Source: Collinsella sp.
GTDB taxonomy: Bacteria > Actinomycetota > Coriobacteriia > Coriobacteriales > Coriobacteriaceae
Length of the DNA stretch: 42,715 nt
Reading direction: 5' to 3'
Assembly: GCA_019419625.1 (NCBI GenBank)
Contig: DXZO01000042.1
Location: 28,020 to 70,734 of the forward strand
In this document: in pieces, positions 24,092-32,484 of the stretch
How the letters are laid out: the number at the start of each line of letters is the position of its first letter
Numbering within the stretch: position 1 is the first letter of the stretch
Notes under the pieces: generated by a model
The model's database searches: none
The model's input: the letters and a program-made list of their open reading frames with translations, nothing else
Told to the model about the DNA's origin: nothing
Program-made: the position numbers and the translations under genes

Positions 24092-26687
24092 CGGGCACCC
24101 CCTTCTGCTTTAACCTGCTGGCAATACCAGCGCCGATCTGCTGACCGGTCGTGTACGCGTCCATGCTGTTTGCAACGGTAGCGTTGACGGTCACGTTAAC
24201 CTGGGCTCCGCCACCGAAGCCGCCGCTTATGCGGTCGAGCACGCGAGAAATACCCGCCTCGACACTCTCTCTGACGCTTGTGCGCAGCTTTGCATCGGGC
24301 GTGACATGCTCAAGTCCAGCTTCGCCAACGCCAATGATTGAAGGCTTGTCGAAGGATGCGCCCTTTGCATACCAGTTGACGCTGATGGACGGCAGTTCCA
24401 CAACGCCACCGATGTCACGCCAGCTGACGTGGAAATGCGGCAAGCTGATATGCGGCAAGCTGATGCGAATCCCACTGAACGCCCCCTGAATCCTGCCAGG
24501 GATGCTGCTGACAAAGTTCCAGGCATCGTTGATCGGCGAAGTGATATTGCTCTTGATGTTCGAGAAAACGCCAGCGACCTTGCTGCCAAGCCCCGGGAAG
24601 CCAAGCTTTTCACCGATGGCGTTTCCGGCGTTTATCGCGTTATCCTTCGCATTGTTCATCTTCGTCTGGATGTTGCTTTGGATAGCCTGGAAGGCAATAC
24701 CGGCCTGCGACTTCGCAGCGTCCCAATCACCGTTCATGGCAGCTTTCAGGGCATTTGAAGCCGAAGAACCGACAATTTTGCCGGTGTTCATATCTGTTTG
24801 GATTGAATCCCTGATAGCGCCGAATTTTTCAGATGCTCCGGATTTCAGATTCTCCCAAGCTTCGGACGCGTTGGTCTTCAAACCCTCCCAAGCATCGGAC
24901 GCGCCTTGCCTTATGCCTTCGAACTTTTCCGAAAGGCCGTTCTTGACCTCTTCGGCCTTTCCGGTTATCCCGTCCCAAATCCCAGACCAGAATTCCGGCA
25001 CGCCTGCGAAGAAATCCTGCACGCCCTGCCATTTCTCTGAAATCCAGCCAGTGAAGTCAGACCAGAGCTGTTTACCAGTCTCGGTCTGCGTGAAGAACCA
25101 CGTAAGGCCAGCGACGGCAGCGGCAACCGCAGCCACGCCAAGCAAGATTGGGTTTGCGGCGATCAATCCGGTGAACGATGTCCACCCTGTAGAGAGCTTG
25201 CCGCCAAGGGTAGATGCCAAGCCGCCAGCTTTCTCGGCGATGCCGCCGAAGCCTGTTGCAGCCGTGCTTATAGCGCCGCCGCCCTCGCCGAACTTGCCTG
25301 CGAGGGCGGCGAAGCCGCCGGCAACGTCCTTGAACGTCTGGCCGATCTCGATGCCCTTTTGGAGCGTCTTGCCGATGCCCGTTGTGAGCCCGCCGAACGC
25401 GACCGTCCCCAAAACGACGTTTGTTGCCATGTCCTGCTGCTCTGGCGTTAGGGACTTGTACCAGTCGCTAACGCCCTCGAGCGCCGGCGTTACCTTCTCA
25501 AGCAGGGTCGTTCCAAGCTCGAGCGCCTTTTCCTTGAAGGGCATGGCCGCTTCGCCGGCTTCGGCCATCTTCTGGTTTAGCTCGGCCTGCGCTTCACGCG
25601 TGTCGAGCATCGTCTTATTAGTCTCTTGGTACGTCTCGCCGATGTTACCGTAAAGGCCATCGAGCGTCTGCGTGATAAGCGAGGAGCGCTCCTGCTCGTT
25701 ACCGCAGGCGGCAAGCGCCGCATTGAAAGCGTCCTCTTTGGTAGCGCCCTGAGCGAGCTGGTCGTTGAAAGCCTGCTGTGCCGCATGGTTGCCAGAGAGT
25801 GCTGCGCTCCACTGCTCATTGCTGGCCGTTGCCCAGTTGAGGGCATCGGCAAGACCGCCGGTGACGGTGCCGGTGTGCGCCGTCTCCTGCGATGCTTCCA
25901 CGAGGTTTTCGAGCGGCAATGCATCGCCGAACTTGGAGAACGAGCCTGCGGCGATGTTGTTCCACTTGTCCAGCTCCTGCTGGTTGGTGGTCAGGCGAGA
26001 TAGGTTCTGAGCAGCTTCGGTTGCGGTGTCCCCTTCGCCGAGAAGCTTGTAGAACAGCGTGTAAGAGCTCCGCGCCTGCTCGGACGTGCCGCCTGCGTCC
26101 TTCCAGGCAGCGTTCAGCTGATGCGTCTGCTCGATCTGCTCTTCCTGGCTGCTGGCAAGACCGACAAGCGCGGTAGCAGTGCCGGTGACGGCACCGGTAA
26201 TCGTCTTTCCGGCAGTCTCAAGACCCTTGCCGGCCTTTTCCAGCTTATCGCTGTTGTCCTGAATTGTCTGCCCGAACTGATAAAGGCTACTCTTAGATGC
26301 CTGGGCTTCGCGACTGACGCTTTTAAGATCGTCGGAATAGCTCTCAAGCTGATTTTCGCAAATGGCAATCTGAGCCTTAAGGCTCGAGTACTGCGCTTCC
26401 TCGCGCTCAGTGAGCGTCGCACCGCTTCGCTTCTTCTCGTCGAGCGTCGCAAGCGCGGCCTTGTAGGCATCGAGTTTCGCTTTCGTCTCGCCGTACGCTC
26501 GGTTCAGAAGCTTTTCCTTCTCAACGAGCAAATCCGTATTGCCGGGGTCGAATTTCAGGGCGCGATTGATGTCCTTCAACGCGCCCTGCGTATCCTTCGC
26601 CGTGCTCTGCACGCTCTTCAACGCGCCCTGCAACTCGGTCGTATCTCCGCCGAACTTGATAGTCAGACCTTTGTACGTGACAGCCAC
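24081..26687 (-). CDS. tail tape measure protein
   Basis: 868 residues. The N-terminal ~170 residues are a coiled coil (LQGALKSVQSTAKDTQGAL, EREEAQYSSLKAQIAICENQ). The middle has a hydrophobic stretch (ILLGVAAVAAAVAGLTWFF) and Trp-containing repeats (WSGIWDGITGKAEEVKNGL, DAWEGLKTNASEAWENL). The tail has PHISLPHFHVSW, common in Gram-positive tape measures. It sets tail length, here corresponding to roughly 130 nm by the usual length relation. Located directly upstream of Dit. Confidence 0.92.
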   Translation of the reverse strand: MAVTYKGLTIKFGGDTTELQGALKSVQSTAKDTQGALKDINRALKFDPGNTDLLVEKEKLLNRAYGETKAKLDAYKAALATLDEKKRSGATLTEREEAQYSSLKAQIAICENQLESYSDDLKSVSREAQASKSSLYQFGQTIQDNSDKLEKAGKGLETAGKTITGAVTGTATALVGLASSQEEQIEQTHQLNAAWKDAGGTSEQARSSYTLFYKLLGEGDTATEAAQNLSRLTTNQQELDKWNNIAAGSFSKFGDALPLENLVEASQETAHTGTVTGGLADALNWATASNEQWSAALSGNHAAQQAFNDQLAQGATKEDAFNAALAACGNEQERSSLITQTLDGLYGNIGETYQETNKTMLDTREAQAELNQKMAEAGEAAMPFKEKALELGTTLLEKVTPALEGVSDWYKSLTPEQQDMATNVVLGTVAFGGLTTGIGKTLQKGIEIGQTFKDVAGGFAALAGKFGEGGGAISTAATGFGGIAEKAGGLASTLGGKLSTGWTSFTGLIAANPILLGVAAVAAAVAGLTWFFTQTETGKQLWSDFTGWISEKWQGVQDFFAGVPEFWSGIWDGITGKAEEVKNGLSEKFEGIRQGASDAWEGLKTNASEAWENLKSGASEKFGAIRDSIQTDMNTGKIVGSSASNALKAAMNGDWDAAKSQAGIAFQAIQSNIQTKMNNAKDNAINAGNAIGEKLGFPGLGSKVAGVFSNIKSNITSPINDAWNFVSSIPGRIQGAFSGIRISLPHISLPHFHVSWRDIGGVVELPSISVNWYAKGASFDKPSIIGVGEAGLEHVTPDAKLRTSVRESVEAGISRVLDRISGGFGGGAQVNVTVNATVANSMDAYTTGQQIGAGIASRLKQKGVPVGA

Positions 26688-26768
26688 GGTTCCACCTCTT
26701 TTCAGTTGTCAATGAAAGAAATGAGCGCACAGAACAGCGCACCGTATAGGTGCGCTGGCGCTTTACGC

Positions 26769-26987
26769 TCACATGCCAGCCCAGAAGGCCGCTTCACCCT
26801 GCCGCGCGTGTTCGTCATCCTCGGCGTATGCCACAGCGTCGTTGACGAAGCTGTACACGTCGATAAGGTTTTGCACTTGCACGTAAGACAGGTCGTGCAG
26901 GTCTTGGACGCTCAATCCCGCCTGCTGGCAAGAGTAGATGTAGAGCGCGTCGCAGCTACTCTCCAGTTCCCTCGGCAGCGGCGGCAT
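26769..26987 (-). CDS. second tail assembly chaperone frame (gpT-like)
   Basis: 72 residues, lying between the first chaperone gene and the tape measure and overlapping the former by 32 bases in another frame. In siphoviruses the second frame is commonly made as a fusion by programmed frameshifting; here its frame is +1 (or -2) relative to the first. It also has its own ATG at 26987 within the end of the first gene, with weak ribosome-binding sequence, so reinitiation is possible. Helical sequence (VQDLHDLSYVQVQNLIDVY) fits the family. Confidence 0.6.
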   Translation of the reverse strand: MPPLPRELESSCDALYIYSCQQAGLSVQDLHDLSYVQVQNLIDVYSFVNDAVAYAEDDEHARQGEAAFWAGM

Positions 26988-27402
26988 CGGGTGCTTCGGC
27001 GGGCGCGGCTTCCACGTCCGCTTTTGCGTTCGGAAAAAAGTTGTCCTTAATGATCTGCATCACGTCAGATGCCCAACCGCCTTTGCGCTCAAGGTCGAAT
27101 TCCGTCTGCGGGAAGCCGCAAACCCAATCCTCAAAGGACTTACCGAGGTCTGTCTTATCCTTCGCAGTGGCGTTGTACGTCTTCGCGCAGGCGTAGAAAA
27201 TCTCAAGCAGTGGCACAATAGGCGGAATGTTCGACGCCGCTGAGACATCGAGAACAACGGAGATGGCTTCGTTGATGTCCTTCGGACGGCGCGAGCCGTC
27301 CTTGCGCTCAACGAAGAACTCACGTGAATAGGCAATTGGAGTGAAGGCGTTGCAAGCGACCGGGTACTTAACGCCGCCAACCTCGATGATCCCGCCATCC
27401 AT
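26956..27402 (-). CDS. tail assembly chaperone (gpG-like)
   Basis: 148 residues. It begins with IIEVGGVKYPVACNAFTPI, has a helical middle and an Ala/Glu-rich end (AAPAEAPDAAAAEG). Position directly after the major tail protein and before the tape measure is that of the chaperone which coats the tape measure during tail assembly. The last 32 bases overlap the second chaperone frame. Confidence 0.78.
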   Translation of the reverse strand: MDGGIIEVGGVKYPVACNAFTPIAYSREFFVERKDGSRRPKDINEAISVVLDVSAASNIPPIVPLLEIFYACAKTYNATAKDKTDLGKSFEDWVCGFPQTEFDLERKGGWASDVMQIIKDNFFPNAKADVEAAPAEAPDAAAAEGTGE

Positions 27403-27992
27403 TACGCGCTCACAGCCTTGGGCGTGACGGCAGTATCTACCTCTTCGAAGAATTTATCGTAACCGTCAATATCGCCATATGTGTCGATGTAGCTGCCGCG
27501 CCAGCCGCTCGGCAGCTTGACGGGACGAAACGTAAGATCGTAATCAAGCTGCGTGATGTCGGGTTTGTCCTCAAGCGTCTTTGCATCGACGGATGCGGGC
27601 TTGCTCGTGCACTTGTAGATGCAGCGGCGCTTTCCAACGACGTGTCCGGGCTGCTCGCACATGAATGCGAACGGCTTAGGTGTCTTGCCGGAAGTTGCCA
27701 GCAAGCGCCCTTTCTCGTCGATGTCGAAGCCGATAATGTCGGCCAGAAGCGCACGCATCTCTGGCGTGCTCTCGATGTCGTAGAGCGACCACGTGATAGA
27801 GCCGCCGTTATCCTGGTACTTGTCCAGCCACGTCTCGTTATCGCCGTGGCTCGTCGACTGCTCAATGGACGGCTCAATCTTAATCTCAACCGTGCCTGGG
27901 ATGTGGACAGGCTTCTCGTACGTAAACGTATCCTCGTTGGTAAGACGCGCTATATGCGCGTTCTTAACGCCGAAGAACCCATTTCGCGCCAT
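27402..27992 (-). CDS. major tail protein (phi13 type)
   Basis: 196 residues. It opens with MARNGFFGVKNAHIARL and contains GTVEIKIEPSIEQSTSHGD and EMRALLADIIGFDI, close to the phi13/TP901-type major tail tube pattern. It polymerises into the hollow tail tube. Its stop overlaps the start of the chaperone gene by one base. Confidence 0.87.
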   Translation of the reverse strand: MARNGFFGVKNAHIARLTNEDTFTYEKPVHIPGTVEIKIEPSIEQSTSHGDNETWLDKYQDNGGSITWSLYDIESTPEMRALLADIIGFDIDEKGRLLATSGKTPKPFAFMCEQPGHVVGKRRCIYKCTSKPASVDAKTLEDKPDITQLDYDLTFRPVKLPSGWRGSYIDTYGDIDGYDKFFEEVDTAVTPKAVSA

Positions 27993-28006
27993 GTCGGCTC
28001 CTTTCT

Positions 28007-28336
28007 TTACTCGGTCACGCCAACCTCATAGGCCGTCTCGATAAGTTCGTCACCATCGAGCGACGTGACCGTTTTCACATAATTAAACTCGGCGGCATCG
28101 AGTGCCGCTTCGAATCGCTTCTCGAGCTCGTAATCGCGCTCTCGAACGTAAAGCGCCACATCGTAGGGCATCCAGCGGCACCATCCAGTGTTGTCCGCGC
28201 TCAGAGCTTCACCGTAACCCGCTTCAATGTCGATATACGGCGGCGCGGGCGACTCGTCATCGTCGCGGAAACCTCCGTTCGCCCACGGCAGGCCGAACGC
28301 ATCAAGAAGCTCCGCTAGGTCTTTAAGGCTGTTCAT
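28007..28336 (-). CDS. phage tail completion/terminator-type protein
   Basis: 109 residues, with a helical start (LKDLAELLDAFGLPWANGG) and mixed core (YVRERDYELEKRFEAALDAA). Position between the HK97 gp10-like gene and the major tail protein is that of the tail terminator, which caps the tube. It overlaps its upstream neighbour by 4 bases. The assignment is mainly positional. Confidence 0.7.
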   Translation of the reverse strand: MNSLKDLAELLDAFGLPWANGGFRDDDESPAPPYIDIEAGYGEALSADNTGWCRWMPYDVALYVRERDYELEKRFEAALDAAEFNYVKTVTSLDGDELIETAYEVGVTE

Positions 28337-28713
28337 TGCGCCCCCTTGGAGAACTCGGCGGCAACTTCCCTGTAAACGCCCTCGATGACGTGATCGCCTT
28401 CTACCCTGCCGGGATAGCTGCCGTGCTGGTTTTTGATGACGTGGCCGTTCTCGAGCAGGTGTGTAAGCTGATACTGCCTGTTGTGGACAACACAGGTCGT
28501 ACCGGTCGCTTCGCCCCTAACGTCGGCAGACCATCCTTTTGCGTAGCTTCCGCCGTGCCGCTTCTTCTTCCGGCTTCGCTCTTTCAGAAGGCGAACCGCC
28601 TTGTTGCCAGCCGCCTTGACGTTTCCCTGCAAGACTTCTTCGTTATCCTCGATAACCTCTTCGATGCTGTTGACGATGATTGATTGGAGTTGGTCAATCT
28701 TTATCCCGCTCAC
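28333..28713 (-). CDS. HK97 gp10-family head-tail protein
   Basis: 126 residues. The C-terminal half carries the family signature: YAKGWSADV, QYQLTHLLENGHVIKNQHG and a closing amphipathic helix. The N-terminal half is helical and lysine-rich (RLLKERSRKKKRHGG). gp10-like proteins act at the neck between head and tail. It overlaps both neighbours by 4 bases (ATGA-type), indicating coupled translation. Confidence 0.85.
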   Translation of the reverse strand: MSGIKIDQLQSIIVNSIEEVIEDNEEVLQGNVKAAGNKAVRLLKERSRKKKRHGGSYAKGWSADVRGEATGTTCVVHNRQYQLTHLLENGHVIKNQHGSYPGRVEGDHVIEGVYREVAAEFSKGAQ

Positions 28714-29018
28714 CGGTTGCCCACCTTCTCGACGAGGGTAAGCCGCACATTGTCGACGTTCGCCACAACCGCCGAATCGACGGCGTAGCGGATGCCGCCG
28801 AACTCACAGAGCCTTTCACCGCTGTATGCGCACGCGCGAACAGTGATAACGGCCCGCGGCTTCACTCCTGCCTGAGCGGCGGCGTAGTACGCCGTCTGGC
28901 TGATGCCGTACACGTTGCAGGGAACACGGCGGCGGCGCTCCTTTTTGTGCGATACGCCCAGATCATCACGCTCTGAGACGGTAGCGATAAGCGTGCAAAC
29001 GCCAGCCCACCCGCTCAT
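28710..29018 (-). CDS. head closure (stopper)-type protein
   Basis: 102 residues, beta-rich, with RAVITVRACAYSGERLCEFGGIRYAV-like strands typical of small head-completion proteins (longest recognised parts VITVRACAYSGE and FGGIRYAV). The order connector, this gene, gp10-like and tail terminator is the conserved neck module. It overlaps both neighbours by 4 bases. Family assignment is positional plus fold-like pattern. Confidence 0.72.
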   Translation of the reverse strand: MSGWAGVCTLIATVSERDDLGVSHKKERRRRVPCNVYGISQTAYYAAAQAGVKPRAVITVRACAYSGERLCEFGGIRYAVDSAVVANVDNVRLTLVEKVGNR

Positions 29019-29329
29019 GCGGCATCACCGCCGTTGTACGCCGAATCGCCGCTCATGCTCGTAAGCATGGTTTCAAACGCCTTCATGAAGCGCTCGGCGT
29101 CTGGGTTGTCCATGCCGAAGTTGGCCTTGACGTAAACCTTTATCGCAAGTCGAACGCGCCCGTCCGAATCGTCGTGCGCCTTGGTATCCGCTACGCCGCC
29201 AGCAACCAACTCAGCGCGGGCGGCTTCGATTACGTCTGAAATCTCTTCGTCGTAGTCGGTTACGAAAGCCGGGATGCGAAGCGCGGCGCGGCACGCATCC
29301 AGCAGCTTGCCTTTAGCCTTTGCGACCAT
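29015..29329 (-). CDS. gp6-like head-tail connector
   Basis: 104 residues, nearly all helical: KLLDACRAALRIPAFVTDYD, then EISDVIEAARAELVAGGV, and the RLAIKVYVKANFGMDNP segment typical of gp6-like connectors (DNA-packaging/adaptor) that sit under the portal. It follows the capsid gene by 14 bases. Confidence 0.83.
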   Translation of the reverse strand: MVAKAKGKLLDACRAALRIPAFVTDYDEEISDVIEAARAELVAGGVADTKAHDDSDGRVRLAIKVYVKANFGMDNPDAERFMKAFETMLTSMSGDSAYNGGDAA

Positions 29330-29343
29330 GCCGCGCCACCTCC

Positions 29344-30597
29344 TTAAGCCTGCTTGATAGTGAGCTGTGCAAACGCTTCGGGGACAGCAAGAAAACCGTC
29401 GAACAGAACATAACCGTCGAAGCAGCGCTTCTGGGTTCGCGGCTGGACGTAAGGCGTAACGTCAGGGCCATCAAACATGTTGCCCTTGAACAGGTCGGGG
29501 AAGCCGGCCTTAATCACGTTGTCGGCGATTGAATCGTCCTGCTTTACAACCTTGCCGAAGATTCGACCCTGAACCGTCGGGTCATCGGTGGCCTCATTTG
29601 CAAAATAAGAACGACCGTTGGCATCCTCAAGCATGGCAATCTGGTTCCAGATGGTGTTGTTATTCGCGTAGATGATGATTCCCTTAGCCGCCGCGTTGCC
29701 GTAAGAGCGGAGCAGGCTCAGCATCTTCACGATGTCGGCCTTGGTAAGCTTCTTTGCTGCCGCCGTCTGAATCTTGTTAGCGGTCGCGATGCCGTAAGTC
29801 TCATCGGCAAGCTTCTCGTGGACGAATGCGTTGCACGCGACGGAGAGACGTGCGGAAACCTCGGAAATGATGTACTGCTCGAAGCCGGAAAGCGACTGCG
29901 TTGCCATCTTTCGGGACAACTCGACGGTCTTCTTAATCTCCGTTCCTACGAGCGGCACGCTATCGAAGTCGTTTTCCTCGATATCGGTAGGTGCTTCGCC
30001 TTCGTTGGTCTTGGCCGCATCGCCCTTCTTGATGGACTTGTGGCGCGGGAACTCGACCTGCCCAGACATGTTCGTTCGGCTGATGTCACCGAAGAGAACG
30101 GCAGTGTTGTCGATAAGGGAAATGATCTCGTTCTGCACGGCCACGGGAACGATGGATTCGGTGTTGGCCGTGGTCATGGTGAACTCGGCTCGCTGCTCGA
30201 TTGCGTGGCGCTGGGCAGCACGCTCGGCATCGGTAAGTGCGGTGCCGCCGATAAGCTGGATGCCAGAGCGCTCGGCAAGACCCTTAGCCCACGCGCGGCG
30301 CTCTGCTGCGTCGTAGTCGGTCACGTCATATGCAGTGCCGGGGATGCCAGCGACGTTGGCGGAACGCGCCAGCGGCACGGAATCCACGCGCTGTGCGCGG
30401 CCTGCGTCGATGGCGGCACGGGCGTTCGCGACGGCGGCGTTGCGAACCTGCGCCGCCTGTGCGGTCTGGGCGGTGCGCTCGTTAATCTGGTCGGTCAGCT
30501 CGGCCATGCGGGCTGCATCCTCTTCCGTCGGTTCAGTACCGTCAGAATACTGGTCGACAAGCGCTTGCAGGTTGTTAAGAAGTTCCTCAAGTGTCAT
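29344..30597 (-). CDS. HK97-family major capsid protein
   Basis: 417 residues. The first ~115 residues are a coiled-coil scaffold-like delta domain (LEELLNNLQALVDQYSDG to AARAAIDAGRA) removed by the protease in this family. The mature part shows the HK97 fold: SIVPVAVQNEIISLID, then PLVGTEIKKTVELSRKMA, the P domain, and AKGIIIYANNNTIWNQ. It builds the head shell. It lies directly after its protease. Confidence 0.92.
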   Translation of the reverse strand: MTLEELLNNLQALVDQYSDGTEPTEEDAARMAELTDQINERTAQTAQAAQVRNAAVANARAAIDAGRAQRVDSVPLARSANVAGIPGTAYDVTDYDAAERRAWAKGLAERSGIQLIGGTALTDAERAAQRHAIEQRAEFTMTTANTESIVPVAVQNEIISLIDNTAVLFGDISRTNMSGQVEFPRHKSIKKGDAAKTNEGEAPTDIEENDFDSVPLVGTEIKKTVELSRKMATQSLSGFEQYIISEVSARLSVACNAFVHEKLADETYGIATANKIQTAAAKKLTKADIVKMLSLLRSYGNAAAKGIIIYANNNTIWNQIAMLEDANGRSYFANEATDDPTVQGRIFGKVVKQDDSIADNVIKAGFPDLFKGNMFDGPDVTPYVQPRTQKRCFDGYVLFDGFLAVPEAFAQLTIKQA

Positions 30598-30599
30598 TG

Positions 30600-31241
30600 C
30601 TAGTTACCTTTCTTCGCATTGGTAATTGCCAGGCACGCTTTTGCTCGAAGCAACGCGCCCTTCCTTCGCGCAAACTCCTTGCGCGACTGCTCAATCACTC
30701 CGTTGAGCAGGTTTCTTGCACTAATCTCCGTGTTCGGGTCTGCCGGCAGGCTCACGGCGCTCACGTCGTAGACCTTCTTAACGCGGGTGATAGTCGTTGT
30801 CCGGGTTTCGCGGTCGTACTCGTCTGCCGCAATCATGAAAACCCACGACATGCGAGTAATAAGCCCGTTGGTAATCTCTTCGTAAAGGTCGCGTGCCGCC
30901 TGCGAACCCGACAGGTCGGCAGCGACAAACAGCCCGTGTTCGTCAGGCTCGACAATCAGCGTCCCGTTGCTCATTCGCGCGAGAACCTTGCCGGAGTGGT
31001 CGAACTGCATGATTACGTCGGTCATGTCCGCATCGGCAAAAGCCGTAGGCGCGATGATCTCGCGGTACTCGTTTCCGTCGAAGTCCTCGAACAAAACGTA
31101 AGGGTCATCGAATGTCGAAGCGTATCCCTCAACGTAGTACTCGGTATCGAAGCGCTTCTCGCGCTTCCCATCATCAGTGCCAAGTGACCGCACCATGACT
31201 GGCATTGCGCGGTATTGGCGTTCATTCGGTTTGGCTGGCAT
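30600..31241 (-). CDS. HK97-family prohead protease
   Basis: 213 residues from ATG 31241; a GTG at 31250 is an alternative. The S78 signature is clear: YVEGYASTFDDPYVL at the start, the catalytic His in MQFDHSGKVLARM, the catalytic Ser in GLITRMSWVF. It cleaves the capsid delta domain during maturation. Overlaps the portal stop by 20 bases and is followed within 2 bases by the capsid gene. Confidence 0.93.
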   Translation of the reverse strand: MPAKPNERQYRAMPVMVRSLGTDDGKREKRFDTEYYVEGYASTFDDPYVLFEDFDGNEYREIIAPTAFADADMTDVIMQFDHSGKVLARMSNGTLIVEPDEHGLFVAADLSGSQAARDLYEEITNGLITRMSWVFMIAADEYDRETRTTTITRVKKVYDVSAVSLPADPNTEISARNLLNGVIEQSRKEFARRKGALLRAKACLAITNAKKGN

Positions 31242-32481
31242 CTTCACCACCGTCTTTCTTGCCGTCGATTGCGGCTATGTTCGCGTTGGTCTGGGCAGCA
31301 GCCGCCGCCTGCTCGGATGTGTGCTGGCTGATTAGATCAAGGTCGATGTACTCTCCGCGGATAACATGGCGTTCGCCGCCCGGATAGCTCGGCGATTGGA
31401 AGACCTCGGCAACCTGGTTGCCGCACCAAATCCCTCGGTCGAACAGCGCCGTCGAAACGTTGAGCTTCGTTTGATTGCTCGCGAACTCAAGGCGGTTCGC
31501 GCTGAACATAATCGAGTTGCCGTGGGCAATCTCGTTCGGCGTGAACGTCATCGCCGTGAGCACGTACCCGAGCTGGATGGCGAAAACCTCGGTACGCCCC
31601 TCGTAAAAGGCGTTGTACGTGTCCTCGTCAGCCCGGTTCATAACGATGTCTTCGCTTGATCCGAAGAAACGATAGGCCGCTTTTTCTATGCGCTCCATTT
31701 GCGCAGCGTCAACGGTGTAGCTCTGAGGCGCAATCTGCTTGACCTCTTGATATTTGTTGTCGTAAACGACGATGCCGCCCGCGTTCGACGCTCCCAACTG
31801 CTCGTTGAAGGACTCGGCAGACTTCTTCGTGTCTTCCGGGTTTCGGTTTTGCGAAAGCTTGCCGATGAAGCGCACCGCCGCGCCCTGCTCGATAGCCGTT
31901 TTCTCGGCTTCCTCTTGAGCGTGAATCAAATCAAGCGTCGGATTGAGCACGTTGGTACCGTCTCCGAACAGATCGCTCTTGAACTGATGCCGCGTCATAA
32001 CGCCGATGCGCGACCACTCGATCAAGGTCTTATCGCCGCCAGGAAAACGCAGCTCAAGCCACAAAGAACCGTCAACGTCGTAGGCTTCACACTGGCTCGG
32101 CAGCACTGGGTAATAGCCAACGGACGTGATTCCGTCCCCGCCGTCAACAGGGACGATCAAGCACGTGTCGCAAACGTCAAGAATCGTTGAGACGCGATGC
32201 AAAAATTGCGTCGTGGTCATCCACGGGTTCGGTTGCCACTGCAAAGAACGCGTCCATTGCGGTTGCGCCGTTCCTGAAATCTCGGGACGGAGCTTTGAAG
32301 CATGGTCGGCGTTTCGCTCGATTATGGAGCGCGTCAGCTCGGCTTCGTAGATTCCTCCAGACCACGACGTGAAGCGCGGCGCGTAGGCCGTGAACGTCTG
32401 AAAATAGCCATCGACTGCCTGCATGACAGGCTTATGAAACACGGCATCGAACATCGAGCGGAAAAGCGTTGGTTTTCGCAC
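31222..32481 (-). CDS. phage portal protein
   Basis: 419 residues, normal for HK97-type portals. Conserved parts include YEAELTRSIIERNADHASKL, NPWMTTTQFLHRVSTILDV and FFGSSEDIVMNRADEDTYN. The Ala/Gln-rich C-terminal tail is typical. The portal dodecamer is the entry point of DNA packaging and the base of the neck. Located between terminase and protease as expected. Confidence 0.92.
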   Translation of the reverse strand: MRKPTLFRSMFDAVFHKPVMQAVDGYFQTFTAYAPRFTSWSGGIYEAELTRSIIERNADHASKLRPEISGTAQPQWTRSLQWQPNPWMTTTQFLHRVSTILDVCDTCLIVPVDGGDGITSVGYYPVLPSQCEAYDVDGSLWLELRFPGGDKTLIEWSRIGVMTRHQFKSDLFGDGTNVLNPTLDLIHAQEEAEKTAIEQGAAVRFIGKLSQNRNPEDTKKSAESFNEQLGASNAGGIVVYDNKYQEVKQIAPQSYTVDAAQMERIEKAAYRFFGSSEDIVMNRADEDTYNAFYEGRTEVFAIQLGYVLTAMTFTPNEIAHGNSIMFSANRLEFASNQTKLNVSTALFDRGIWCGNQVAEVFQSPSYPGGERHVIRGEYIDLDLISQHTSEQAAAAAQTNANIAAIDGKKDGGEDASQTE

Positions 32482-32484
32482 GTT

